NCBI GenBank assembly: GCA_018609755.1
Contig: JAHENZ010000226.1
Location: forward strand, 1-37,723
Direction of reading: 5' to 3'
DNA: 37,723 nt
Origin: Salinivenus sp.
Lineage (GTDB): Bacteria; Bacteroidota; Rhodothermia; Rhodothermales; Salinibacteraceae
Part shown: piece after piece, positions 23,816 through 33,275 of the stretch
How the letters are laid out: every line of letters starts with the position of its first letter
Position numbering within the stretch: position 1 is the first letter of the stretch
The notes under the pieces: generated by a model
The model's database searches: none
What the model saw: only the letters and a program-made list of their open reading frames with translations
Told to the model about the DNA's origin: nothing
Translations under genes and position numbers: made by a program

Positions 23816-24784
23816 GAACACCTCCCGGAGTGGATCAGCCGGTTCGCGGTGGCCCTCCGGGTGGGCGTCGTCGTGGCGTCGCGGCTCGAGATGGGCCGTG
23901 ACGTGCACGTCGTCGTCCGGGAAGAGGGCATCGACCCGATCCTCCACCTCGTGCGAACGAGCGTGCGCTTCCCGGATCGACATGTCGCCCGGAAACATGA
24001 GGTGATATTCGACCCACACCTGATCGCCGGAGCGACGATGGCGCACCTGATGGTACTCTGCAATCGTCCCGTCGGCCTTCGCTTCGGTCAGCTCGTCCAG
24101 TAGGACCTGCGTGGCGTCGGGGTCGGCCTCGTCCATGAGCCCGTAGACCGAACGGCGGAGCAGGCTCGTGGCGGTCCAGAGGATGTTGCCTGCAACCAGC
24201 AGCCCGACCGCCGGATCGAGCCAGTGAATGCCTGTCATCCACACGAGCCCGACGCCCACGATCACGCCGAAGCTCGTCCACATGTCCGTCATCACGTGCT
24301 GGCCGTTGGAGACGAGCACGAGGCTGTTGGTGCGCCGCCCCGTGCGGATCAGGTACCAGCCGAGGGCCAGATTCACGGCGGTGAGGCTCCCAAGCAAATA
24401 CAGCCCGAGATCCAACTGCCGGAGCTCGACTCCCGTCAAAAGGTCACGGACCGCCATTCCCCCAATCCCGAGCGCCGCCAGCAAAATGAGGGTGCCCTCA
24501 ACGGCCGACGCAAAGTACGAGATTTTTCCGTGACCGTAGGGATGGTCCGGATCGGGAGGCGTAGCGGCGTACCAGAGACTAAATCCTGCGAAGCCGGTGG
24601 CGAAAAGGTGAATCACCGATTCTGCCGCGTCGGACAAAATCGCCGTACTGCCAGTCAGAAGTGTAGCGGTGACCTTTCCCACCAGCATCAGCAGGGACAC
24701 CGCGAGGCTCACCCCCATTGCCCACTGGCGAGCGCGCTGAGTTTCGGCTCGGGTCCGGTCGGTGTGCGAATCGTTAGCGGTCAT
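23807..24784 (-). CDS. Cation diffusion facilitator (CDF) metal transporter
   Basis: A 325-residue metal/proton antiporter of the inner membrane, exporting divalent cations such as zinc, iron or manganese. Six hydrophobic segments span about residues 22-205. The metal sites show in STAILSDAAESVIHL (TM2) and NGQHVMTDMWTS (TM5, HxxxD). The cytoplasmic C-terminal domain (about 210-310) carries the family's YHQVRHRRSGDQVWVEYHLMFP segment and a His-rich end (PRRHDDAHPEGH). ATG 24784 has one of the few good Shine-Dalgarno sequences in the window (AGGAAAGAG). A GTG at 24823 would add 13 residues. Confidence 0.88.
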   Translation of the reverse strand: MTANDSHTDRTRAETQRARQWAMGVSLAVSLLMLVGKVTATLLTGSTAILSDAAESVIHLFATGFAGFSLWYAATPPDPDHPYGHGKISYFASAVEGTLILLAALGIGGMAVRDLLTGVELRQLDLGLYLLGSLTAVNLALGWYLIRTGRRTNSLVLVSNGQHVMTDMWTSFGVIVGVGLVWMTGIHWLDPAVGLLVAGNILWTATSLLRRSVYGLMDEADPDATQVLLDELTEAKADGTIAEYHQVRHRRSGDQVWVEYHLMFPGDMSIREAHARSHEVEDRVDALFPDDDVHVTAHLEPRRHDDAHPEGHREPADPLREVFYE

Positions 24785-25040
24785 AGCTCTTTCCTGAACC
24801 TGCCACTTCCATTCCAGGTTCACGACGTCCGCCGCAGATTCAGCAAAATCACCTGTGGATCCCGACGCGGCGTCTTCGAACCAATCAGATGAGCATAACG
24901 AGCGGCCTTCGCTCCAGGAGTTATATCACATTCTGACTGGCCACTCGATCATTCTTCCCTCCGTCCTCGAACGGCCGAAGCCTCATCCGTAAAAAAAGAC
25001 TCGCCCTGCGCACACCCGTACACACGTCCAGACGCAGACC

Positions 25041-26201
25041 GTGCCTCAACTTGAACACATCGGCATCGCGATTGAGGAGGTCGAAGCTGTAATCGAGTGC
25101 TTCAACGACCTCCTCGGGATCCGTCCATACAAAACCGAATCCGTCGCCGAGCAGCAGGTCCGGACGCATTTTCTCGACGCCAAGTCGGGCAAACTCGAGT
25201 TCCTAGAGTCCCTTGACGAGGACTCCGCGGTGCAACGCTTCCTTGACCGGCGCGGGGAAGGGCTCCACCATCTCGCCTTCGAGGTTGACGATGCCGATGC
25301 CACGATGGAGCGGCTGCGCGCGGCCGAGTTTACACTGCTCAGCGAGTCTCCGCGGCCTGGAGCCGACGACAAGCGCATTTTTTTCGTGCACCCGAAGGAG
25401 ACCCACGGGGTGCTCGTCGAGTTCTGTGAATCGACGCCCGCAGACTGGTCCCCCCACTACGTTTCTAGGGGCGATCGCCCCCTCGCGACGTACGAGCGTG
25501 GAGACGAAAGCGCCCCCCCGCTCGTCCTCTTGCATGGGACCGCCGGCACGACCTGCCGAGACCTCGGGACACTGATGCGACACCTGGAGTCTCAATTTCA
25601 CCTCGTGGGCATCGACCTCTCCGGCCACGGTGCGTCCTCTCTCCCTCCCGGCGGCACGTTGACGATGAACCACTTCGTGGAGGACGTACGCACCGCGATC
25701 AAGGCCTATGATCTATCGTCGGTCCACCTTTTCGGCTTTTCCCTCGGAAGCGCCGTCGCCTTACAATGTGCCCATGCGGCGCCCGATTGCGTGAAGCGTC
25801 TCGCCCTGATGTCTCCGCATGATCTGTGGAGCGACTCATACGTGTCCGCGATGAAGGATCAACTTGACACCTACACTCTTCCTTCCGGGCAAAGCGAACG
25901 ATTCCACGCTCACCACGAACACGCAGATCGACTCCTTTCTGCCTTGCAGGATTTGGTTGACGCCCTACCTGCCCAAAACGACCATTTGAAAGAAACGCTG
26001 TCGGACATAACAACCCCCACACTCGTCGTCGGACTGGACGAGGATCCACTGATTCCGGTGGATACCCTTCTGCGAGTGCACGAAACGCTCCCCAACGCCC
26101 GCCTCTCGATCCTGCCGGGCACACAACACGATCTTGCACGCGGGCCCATTTCCCATCTCTCGGCCCTTCTGAAAGAGTATTTTTCTGAAGGCCCCGCGTA
26201 G
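25041..26201 (+). CDS. Methylmalonyl-CoA epimerase-like / alpha-beta hydrolase fusion
   Basis: A 386-residue two-domain protein starting at GTG 25041. Residues 1-130 are a vicinal-oxygen-chelate domain of the methylmalonyl-CoA epimerase type: His6 in QLEHIGIA, KLEFLESLDEDS, GEGLHHLAFEVDD (His76/77) and VLVEF (Glu127) supply metal ligands. Residues 145-386 are an alpha/beta hydrolase: oxyanion LLHGTAGTT, nucleophile Ser234 in FGFSLGS, Asp335 in GLDEDPLIP and His363 in GTQHDLA. Both active sites look intact. The epimerase half normally inverts (S)- and (R)-methylmalonyl-CoA; the hydrolase half could be a thioesterase or esterase. No frameshift or linker stop separates the halves. The product of the fusion is unknown. 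Confidence 0.85.
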   Translation: MPQLEHIGIAIEEVEAVIECFNDLLGIRPYKTESVAEQQVRTHFLDAKSGKLEFLESLDEDSAVQRFLDRRGEGLHHLAFEVDDADATMERLRAAEFTLLSESPRPGADDKRIFFVHPKETHGVLVEFCESTPADWSPHYVSRGDRPLATYERGDESAPPLVLLHGTAGTTCRDLGTLMRHLESQFHLVGIDLSGHGASSLPPGGTLTMNHFVEDVRTAIKAYDLSSVHLFGFSLGSAVALQCAHAAPDCVKRLALMSPHDLWSDSYVSAMKDQLDTYTLPSGQSERFHAHHEHADRLLSALQDLVDALPAQNDHLKETLSDITTPTLVVGLDEDPLIPVDTLLRVHETLPNARLSILPGTQHDLARGPISHLSALLKEYFSEGPA

Positions 26202-26210
26202 CACGGACGG

Positions 26211-27413
26211 TCAATTTGAATACGGCTCCTCCAGGTACTGCTCTGCCCGATCGTGTACACCGACCGGGTCATCCATCTGCAAGACGGCCCGATAATGGGC
26301 TTTGGCCATCTCCCGGTTCCCCCGTGCGTCGAACACCATGCCCACGTAAAGACGCCCAAGAATCCGATAGCGGTTGTCCTCAACGTCACGATCCGTGAGG
26401 GCATCCAGGCGATTGAGCTGGGCAAGTGCCTGATCGTACTGTTCGTCGTAGAGATACGTCCGCCCCAAGTAAAAGCGGGCAATTTCCTCCATGTGCACGC
26501 CATAGCCGGGCGCGTCCGCCTCACATCGTTCGACTACCTTCGCAAACACAGACTGAGCTCGGTCCCACCGCCCCCATCGTGCATACACGCGTCCCTCGAA
26601 ATTGTGGAAGTAGGGATTCTTCGGATGTCGCTTTCGCAGTTTCTGGACGTATTTCCGGGTGGTGTGATAATCTTCCTCGTACAGATAATTGATCTGCGTG
26701 AGATAGTAGATGGCCTCTGTTTTGACGTAGCGCCCCTGCTCGGCGGTCTTCCGTAAGAGTTCGAGGCCCCGCTCCCGATTCCCGTCTGGAATCATCCAGG
26801 TGAAGGTCTTCACGGCGGGATACTCTTCTTCCAGGATGGCCGTGTAGTAATCGTAGAGTCCCTTTCCAAAGACGTAATCCCCGTTTCCCGGTGGGGCTTC
26901 CTCCGCCACCTCACGGGCGGGCCCGATGGCCTTGCGTCCGTTCTGAAGGGATTTCCACCAGTTGCTGCGATTTGAGGCCAGACGTGCCTTAAAACCGTGT
27001 GCTGCGCCTTTGAAAAGCAAGGCGTCGAAGTTTTCCGGATTGTCGTCCAACAGCGCGTCGCAGCGGGCAATCACCTCGTCCATCTTCTCAAAAAAGGCCT
27101 CATCGTGTGAGGTGTCTGCGAGGTCGAGCATGATGGTCCACCACAGGTTAAGCCCCTGGAGGAACGGCCCGATGGGATGCTCTGGATACCGTGCATCAAT
27201 CTGCTGGAAGAGGGCACGGGCCTTCTCCGTGCGCATGTTATAAAGCAGGTTGAGCCCTTTTTTCCCCTTCGATCGCACGAACGGGTCGTTGAGCACGGTG
27301 GAGGGCGCCCGGTCGGCGGCCGCAGGCTCGGACGACGTTTGGGCGGAGAGGGGGTGATGAAGTGCCACAGTCCCCAGCAACACCATAACGCTGGCAAGGA
27401 CGCGACTATACAT
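26211..27413 (-). CDS. Secreted tetratricopeptide-repeat protein
   Basis: A 400-residue protein with a signal peptide (VLASVMVLLGTVALHHPLSAQ, cleavage after LSA). The rest is helical and contains TPR-like repeats, for example KALFQQ-type A helices near residue 65, the YLTQINYLYEEDYHTTRKYVQKLRKRHPKNPY unit near 245-275, and WDRAQSVFAKVVERC, YDEQYDQALAQLNRLDAL and GNREMAKAHYRAVLQMDDP further on. TPR proteins mediate protein contacts; here in the periplasm or at the outer membrane. It ends 9 bases from the convergent epimerase-hydrolase fusion stop and lies downstream of ddl on the same strand. Confidence 0.8.
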   Translation of the reverse strand: MYSRVLASVMVLLGTVALHHPLSAQTSSEPAAADRAPSTVLNDPFVRSKGKKGLNLLYNMRTEKARALFQQIDARYPEHPIGPFLQGLNLWWTIMLDLADTSHDEAFFEKMDEVIARCDALLDDNPENFDALLFKGAAHGFKARLASNRSNWWKSLQNGRKAIGPAREVAEEAPPGNGDYVFGKGLYDYYTAILEEEYPAVKTFTWMIPDGNRERGLELLRKTAEQGRYVKTEAIYYLTQINYLYEEDYHTTRKYVQKLRKRHPKNPYFHNFEGRVYARWGRWDRAQSVFAKVVERCEADAPGYGVHMEEIARFYLGRTYLYDEQYDQALAQLNRLDALTDRDVEDNRYRILGRLYVGMVFDARGNREMAKAHYRAVLQMDDPVGVHDRAEQYLEEPYSN

Positions 27414-27590
27414 ACAACTGAAGAAGAGCAGGAGCAGATAATGGACCGTGCCTAACCACCGCTCGAAACCCGCTGTTCCCCTCTACGACTGTTCTCTACC
27501 GCTTAGAAAGCCTACGAAGTCCCCCTTCAGGACTCCAGACGTGCTGAACAACCGTCCCCTAAGCTATCCGGTTATACATCGAGAAGGACC

Positions 27591-28865
27591 TCACCCCTCA
27601 TCTCCTCCCCCGGCCTTCAGCCCCTGCAAGCTCTTCTCGGAGAGGAGATTCACATCATAGGTCCGCACGCGGCCGTTATGCTCCCGATGGCGCCGACGCG
27701 CTATCTGGACGAGCCGGTCGACCAACTCATCGAACGGGACGCCGGACGGCTCCCATAGGTAGAATGAAAACGAGCCCGGAATGGTGTTGATTTCGTTGAA
27801 GTAGAGCTGTCCCGACGGCTGTCGGGACTCGTCAATCATAAAGTCGATGCGCACCACTCCGGCACATTCGAACAGGTGAAAGATCCGCAGAGCCAACTCT
27901 TGAATGTGCTCCGTGCGGTCGTCAGGGAGCGGTGCCGGCACGACGCGGTCGAGCGACGCCATGCCTTCCGGGGCCGACTCTGCCGATTTTGCCCCGCCGC
28001 CCTTTGCTCCGCCCCCGTCCCCCTCGTCGCGCATGTACTTGTCTTGAAAGGTCAGTACCTCGTCCTCATCGGATGGCTTTGGCTCTTCCAGCACGCTGGG
28101 CGTAGCCTCGTGCGCGTCGCCGAGCACCGAGCAATTGATCTCCCGCATTTCCTCTACGGCCCGCTCGACGATCACCTTACTGTCGTACCGAAACGCATCC
28201 TCGATCGCGGCGTCCAGCTGCCCACGAGTATCCGCTCGCGCAATGCCGATGGAGGACCCACAACGTGCCGGTTTTACGACCATCGGGTAGCCAATTTCCT
28301 CCTCGCATTGATCCAATCCCTCCTCTTCATCGTACGCCCACTGGTCCTCCCGAAACGAGACGAACTCCACCACCGGAATGCCAGCCTGCTCGCAAATGCG
28401 CTTCGACATGACCTTGTCCATGCCGAGGGCCGAGCCGAAGACACCGGTGCTGGTGTACGGCACATTGAACGTCTCGCAGAGTCCCTGCAGCCCCCCGTCC
28501 TCCCCCGCCCCGCCGTGCAGGCCCAGGAGCATGACGTCTACCGGAATGCGACGTGGTGGACGCATCAACCGCCCGAGTGCCCCGCTCTCCCGCTGTTCAA
28601 TGAGCTCGATGCGGCCGTGAGGGGTCGGGCGCAGGGCCACCCGAAATGCCTCGTCGAGCAGTGCATCGAGGTCGGCGTACCGGTCCACGTTGAGGAGAGG
28701 CTTCCCAGAGTACCACGTGCCATCCTTTGCGATATAGAGGGGCACGGGAGTATACCGGTCGCGGTCCAGCGCCGCGGTGGCCTGCAGAGCCGAAATGATG
28801 GAGACCTCGTGCTCGGGCGCCACTCCGCCGAGAGCAACTCCTACGTTCAGTTGATTCGTATCCAC
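27591..28865 (-). CDS. ddl: D-alanine--D-alanine ligase
   Basis: A 424-residue ATP-grasp ligase joining two D-Ala for peptidoglycan. Landmarks are GGVAPEHEVSIISA (residues about 13-26), LLGLHGGAGEDGGLQG, TGVFGSALGMDKVMSK, MVVKPARCGSSIGI (ATP-binding Lys and Ser), and RIDFMIDE with the metal-binding NEINTIPG. A low-complexity insert of roughly 30 residues (EGDGGGAKGGGAKSAES, near 280-310) lengthens the omega-loop region; typical enzymes have 300-370 residues. The start is GTG 28865 (GTGGATACGAATCAACTG). Alanine racemase, which makes the substrate, is 3 kb away on the other strand. Confidence 0.93.
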   Translation of the reverse strand: MDTNQLNVGVALGGVAPEHEVSIISALQATAALDRDRYTPVPLYIAKDGTWYSGKPLLNVDRYADLDALLDEAFRVALRPTPHGRIELIEQRESGALGRLMRPPRRIPVDVMLLGLHGGAGEDGGLQGLCETFNVPYTSTGVFGSALGMDKVMSKRICEQAGIPVVEFVSFREDQWAYDEEEGLDQCEEEIGYPMVVKPARCGSSIGIARADTRGQLDAAIEDAFRYDSKVIVERAVEEMREINCSVLGDAHEATPSVLEEPKPSDEDEVLTFQDKYMRDEGDGGGAKGGGAKSAESAPEGMASLDRVVPAPLPDDRTEHIQELALRIFHLFECAGVVRIDFMIDESRQPSGQLYFNEINTIPGSFSFYLWEPSGVPFDELVDRLVQIARRRHREHNGRVRTYDVNLLSEKSLQGLKAGGGDEG

Positions 28866-29130
28866 AAAGAGGGGTAATCAGTCGATCATTGAAGGAATCC
28901 GGTGAGCGGCAGGTACCCTGAAATACATCGGAAGGTGGAGCACAACTCCCACGGTCACTTCTGCGAGGCCTCCCCAAAACGCCCATTCTCGGCGTCGTGC
29001 AGAGGATCTCGAATTAGAGGCTGGTCTCGTCATAACTGTTCTGCTAAGAGTTACCTACAACCCAACGGCTGCCCGCCCGTCCGTTAGGTCCCTCAATTCG
29101 GCAGCACACAGGGGGACAGTTCTCTTCCCC

Positions 29131-31473
29131 CTACTGAGATGAGGCCATCCCCGTTTTCTGCATTTCCAGATTTTCCTCGACAAAGGTCGTCAGCATCCGG
29201 AAAAGATGCAGCCGTGTGGTGCCTCCTGCGATGCTATGCGTCTTTTTCGGATAGAGCATAAACTGAAACTGCTTTCCCTCCGACTGCAGCTGATCGATCA
29301 TCTGAATACTGTTCTGGGGGTGGACGTTGTCATCGAAGCTGCCGTGGGCGAGAATGAGGTCCTGCTGTTCCTTGAGTCGGCCCGCATACGTCTGCGGCGC
29401 CCCCTTGACGTATCCGCCTTCGTTGGCCTGGGGCGTGGACATGTAGCGTTCGGTGTAGATGGTGTCGTAGAGGCGCCAATCCGTAACCGGAGCCACCGAG
29501 AGCCCCGCCGCAAAGGTGGACGGCCCCTCGCCCCGCAGCATCGACATGAGCGTCATGTACCCCCCGTAGCTCCAGCCCCAGATGCCGATCCGATCCCCGT
29601 CGACCCACGACGAATCGGCCAGCGCCTGCGCGGCACTGATCTGATCCGCGGACTCCGGCTGGCCCAGACGCTGATACGGCACGTCCTGAAAGGCTTTGCC
29701 CCGCCCCCCGGTCCCGCGATTGTCAACACTAACGACAATAATGTCGTGACGCTCGACGAGGTACTGATGCCAGAGGTGCCGGCTCCCGCCCCACTGGTCC
29801 GTCACAGTCTGCACGCCAGGCCCCCCGTACACGTACATGAGCACCGGATATTGCTTCGCCGGGTCAAAGTCGGTCGGCCTTATTATGTAGCTGTTTAGCG
29901 GCGTACCGTCCGCCCCCGGCAGCGTCGTGAACGTGGTTGCGGGCAAATCAAGGCGATCGAGTCGCTGCTTGAGACTGTCATTTTGCTCCAGCGCGGTGAC
30001 CGTAGTCCCGTCCGTTTCGTAGAGGGTCCACGATGGAGGTGCATCCCTGGTCGAGTACGTGTCAATGTAATATTCGTAGTCTTTCGACACGTTGACGTTG
30101 TGCCAGCCGGGGGTTTGCGTGATTTTCTCCGGCTGCATGGCCGCTTCGTGCCGGCCGAGCGAGACGCCGACGCGGTACAGATGCCGCTCAATGGACGTAT
30201 CTCGTGTTGCCGTGAAGTACGCGGTCAACGACTCCTCGTCGAGGCCGTGAAACGTCGTCACTTCCCAGTCCCCACCCGTCACGGGGCCGAGGTACGTCCC
30301 ATCCGTGCGGTACAGATACGCATGGTTGTATCCGCTGCGTTCGGACTGGAAAACGAAGTGATTCCCATCCTCAAGAAAGCTAAGAAGGCCCTCCTCTACG
30401 TCGATGTAGGTGTCATTTTCTTCTTGAAGGACCGTGCGCACCTCTCCACTTTTCGGATCCCCGTACAGGAGATCAAGACGGTTCTGGTCGCGGTTCAGCC
30501 GAAACATCCACACCCGATGGCGCCCGTCGATGCTCGGGGTCCACTCCATGCGGGGCAGGTACTCGTGGGTCGTGCCGCCCTCATTCCAGGTATTCGTGTG
30601 GAAATACTGGGTCGCTTGCGGCTGTCCGTTGGACGTGGTGTCGACGGCCGACATCTCGATGACGCCCACCTTGATTTCGCTATTCTCCTCCCCGGCTTTC
30701 GGGTATCGGAATCGTTTGTACTCGGGGTAGCGAGTCGTGTGGTCGGTGAGGGCAAATTCACGGGTATTGGACTCGTCGAGCTTAAAGAAGGAAATGTAAT
30801 CGCCGTCCGGACTCCAACGCCAGCCGTCTCGCGCCCGAAATTCCTCCTCGTACACCCAGTCGAACGTGCCGTTGATGATGGTCCCGTCACTGCCGTCGGT
30901 GGTGAGGGCGGTTTCGTGGCCGGTTTCTAGGTCCACTACGTAGAGGTTTCGCTCTCGAACAAACGCCACTTTGGTCGCGGAGGGATTGAACTTCGCGAAC
31001 ATTTGGTAGCCGTCGCCGCGATCGGCCACCGGCGTCAGGGATTGCGACGAGAGGTCGTAGACGTAATAATAGCCCTTGGTGTTTGCCCGCCAGACCTGTT
31101 TCGAATCGGTGTAGATGAGAACTTTGTCCCGGTCCTCGCTGAACTGGTAGTCCTGAATCGGTACGACCCGATCCACATCCTCGGCGTAGAGATTTGTGCC
31201 ATCAATGACCCGGGTCTGCTCGTCGGTTTCCAGATTGTACCGCATCAGATGGGTTGCTTCCCCACTGTCTGCCGGCTCCACGAAGGTGATAATCGGTCCT
31301 TCGTCGGCCCACCGACCGCCCTCGAAGGACTCCGGCGAAAAGGCATCAGAGGCGTGAATGGCCTCCAACGTGAAGGCGGTCGAGTCCGTCGTCTGGGCGT
31401 AGAGGCTAGAGCCCCCGGGGGGGCCAAGGAGCAGACAAAGAGAAACAAAGACTGGAAATGCACGACGCAGCAT
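29131..31473 (-). CDS. S9B family dipeptidyl peptidase IV
   Basis: A 780-residue secreted serine peptidase releasing X-Pro or X-Ala dipeptides from peptide N-termini. A signal peptide (FPVFVSLCLLLGPPGGSSLYAQ) is followed by an eight-bladed beta-propeller (residues about 50-500) with the DPP-IV double-Glu motif in DWVYEEEFRARDGWRWSPDG, which anchors the substrate amino terminus. The C-terminal hydrolase has Ser635 in GIWGWSYGGYM, Asp in HGSFDDNVHPQNS and His in PKKTHSIAGG. All catalytic residues are present. ATG 31473 fits the signal peptide. It probably feeds peptide nutrition; an organism living on decaying halophile biomass would benefit. Confidence 0.92.
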   Translation of the reverse strand: MLRRAFPVFVSLCLLLGPPGGSSLYAQTTDSTAFTLEAIHASDAFSPESFEGGRWADEGPIITFVEPADSGEATHLMRYNLETDEQTRVIDGTNLYAEDVDRVVPIQDYQFSEDRDKVLIYTDSKQVWRANTKGYYYVYDLSSQSLTPVADRGDGYQMFAKFNPSATKVAFVRERNLYVVDLETGHETALTTDGSDGTIINGTFDWVYEEEFRARDGWRWSPDGDYISFFKLDESNTREFALTDHTTRYPEYKRFRYPKAGEENSEIKVGVIEMSAVDTTSNGQPQATQYFHTNTWNEGGTTHEYLPRMEWTPSIDGRHRVWMFRLNRDQNRLDLLYGDPKSGEVRTVLQEENDTYIDVEEGLLSFLEDGNHFVFQSERSGYNHAYLYRTDGTYLGPVTGGDWEVTTFHGLDEESLTAYFTATRDTSIERHLYRVGVSLGRHEAAMQPEKITQTPGWHNVNVSKDYEYYIDTYSTRDAPPSWTLYETDGTTVTALEQNDSLKQRLDRLDLPATTFTTLPGADGTPLNSYIIRPTDFDPAKQYPVLMYVYGGPGVQTVTDQWGGSRHLWHQYLVERHDIIVVSVDNRGTGGRGKAFQDVPYQRLGQPESADQISAAQALADSSWVDGDRIGIWGWSYGGYMTLMSMLRGEGPSTFAAGLSVAPVTDWRLYDTIYTERYMSTPQANEGGYVKGAPQTYAGRLKEQQDLILAHGSFDDNVHPQNSIQMIDQLQSEGKQFQFMLYPKKTHSIAGGTTRLHLFRMLTTFVEENLEMQKTGMASSQ

Positions 31474-31820
31474 TGAAAACGAGGATTGGATCCAGAGACA
31501 ATTAGAGGACAAGAGGGGACCTCTGCGCTTTCCTAACACGTTCAGTATTAAAAGCCGGGCACCGAAGATTTCTGGCAGTCCCCCTAAATTTTTCCCTTCG
31601 TGATCACGTGGCCAGAACAGTACCGATAAACTTCCTGATCGATTGTGCGACACTCGTGGGAGTGTCCCCAACTCGACGGCCGAACGTGTCGGTCGGGGAC
31701 CGCCGCATATCTTTATCGTGGTACACCTGGAGCCACCCTAACTTTTTGGAAAGATATCCGTCGACGCCCCTCCTTCGCAAGGCCCCACTTCGGAACCATT
31801 GGCAGAGATAGAATTTAACA
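31474..31820. other. 347-base divergent intergenic region between DPP-IV and alr
   Basis: Holds the promoters for the peptidase (-) and alanine racemase (+). A perfect 10-base palindrome, CGTGATCACG, lies at 31599-31608, near the centre, and could be a regulator site. A GTATTA (31545-31550; TAATAC on the minus strand) may be a -10 for the peptidase, but no matching -35 is seen. No coding frame is convincing. Confidence 0.4.
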
Positions 31821-33092
31821 ATGGCTTGCGTGCGCGCGACAGAGAACAGATCACCGAATCGGTACCCACCCATCGATCGCTCCTCTCCCCGTACAGACAC
31901 TCTCGTCCCCGTCACGGCGACGATTGACCTCGGCGCCCTTCGGCACAACGTCCGGACGCTCCAGGCTCACGCAGAAGGAGCCGAGCTCATGGCGATCGTG
32001 AAGGCCGATGCGTACGGGCATGGGGCCGCGTCGGTCGTTGAGGTGCTGCAAGACGAAGGAATCCGTCACTTTGCGGTCGCCCGCCCCGCAGAAGGTGTGC
32101 GACTTCGGGAAGCAGGCTGCTCTGAGCGCATCCTGGTCCTAGGGGCTCCCTTCCCCAACCAGTTGGCCGTCTACTCTCAACACGACCTCGACCTCACAAT
32201 CCCGTCCACTGAGGCTGCTCGCGCTGCCCTCGATCACGGAACCTCCACCGCTCCCCTCCGGGCACACGTGAAAGTGGACACCGGCATGGGCCGGATCGGG
32301 CTGTCCCCCGACGAGGCTCTATCGGTCCTTTCAGAACTGGCCCAGGCCTCCGGCGTGAGGATCGCCGGCATTTGGACCCATTTTGCCACTGCCGACGATC
32401 CAGAGAGCACGTTTGCTGAGACGCAACTCACCCGTTTCCAGGACGTTTTGGCCGACGTTCGCAATACGTCCGTCCCCATTCGTCCCGAACACGTTCACGC
32501 AGCAAACACCGGGGCGCTCCTTACCATTGGGGCTCGCGCCCACAATTTTCGGGCTCCGCTCATTCGAACGGGTATTGCCCTTTACGGACTTACGGCCCGG
32601 CCGGAGCTTGCCCCGCGCCTGAACCTTCGTCCGGTCATGTCTCTCCACGCTCGCGTCACACAACTAAAAACTGTTTCTCCCGGAACTCCCATTTCGTACG
32701 GTGCACACTGGCGGGCCCCTCGCCGTACCCGCATCGCGACCCTCGGCGTAGGCTACGGCGACGGGTACCCTCGACTGTGCTCAGGGCGTGCCGTCGTACG
32801 AATTGGAAACGAGAAACGGCCCATCGTCGGCTCCATCTGCATGGACATGTGCATGGTGGACCTCGGGCCGCCCGACCAATTGCCGGCCTCGGACGTCCAG
32901 GTGGGGGACAAAGCTGAACTGTTCGGGGCCACCGACCCTACCCTCTACGACGTGGCGGAGTGGGCCGACACAATACCGTATGAAATTTGCTGTGGCATCT
33001 CCCCGCGCGTCCCCCGCCGATACGAGGACGCCTCATCAGAAAATGAGGCCAAAACAGCCGCTCCCCCGCCGTCTTCTCACGATGTTCTTTGA
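31821..33092 (+). CDS. alr: Alanine racemase
   Basis: A 423-residue PLP enzyme converting L-Ala to D-Ala for peptidoglycan. The Schiff-base lysine lies in MAIVKADAYGHGA (about residue 62), the TIM-barrel continues through HVKVDTGMGRIGL and IWTHFATAD, and the C-terminal beta domain holds the catalytic Tyr in TPISYGAHW and the GVGYGDGYPR and GSICMDMCMVDLG motifs. It carries an unusual N-terminal extension of about 30 residues before TATIDLGALRHNVR, where the family normally starts; no better ATG lies inside it, so the true start may be a non-ATG codon near 31910. Confidence 0.93.
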   Translation: MACVRATENRSPNRYPPIDRSSPRTDTLVPVTATIDLGALRHNVRTLQAHAEGAELMAIVKADAYGHGAASVVEVLQDEGIRHFAVARPAEGVRLREAGCSERILVLGAPFPNQLAVYSQHDLDLTIPSTEAARAALDHGTSTAPLRAHVKVDTGMGRIGLSPDEALSVLSELAQASGVRIAGIWTHFATADDPESTFAETQLTRFQDVLADVRNTSVPIRPEHVHAANTGALLTIGARAHNFRAPLIRTGIALYGLTARPELAPRLNLRPVMSLHARVTQLKTVSPGTPISYGAHWRAPRRTRIATLGVGYGDGYPRLCSGRAVVRIGNEKRPIVGSICMDMCMVDLGPPDQLPASDVQVGDKAELFGATDPTLYDVAEWADTIPYEICCGISPRVPRRYEDASSENEAKTAAPPPSSHDVL

Positions 33093-33275
33093 TTTTGGAC
33101 ATGATCGTTACGTCTTCGTACGTTGCATTAAGGAAACTGGTGCATCTTGAGAGATTGGTTCTTTGTATGACGTAGTTGATCTGACTGAATACATGCCTGC
33201 AGTCGTCGTGCCTTGCACGCCGACTGCTGTGCGACGCTTTCTATATTGTCTCGTTCATTGAACCTGTATTGAGCT

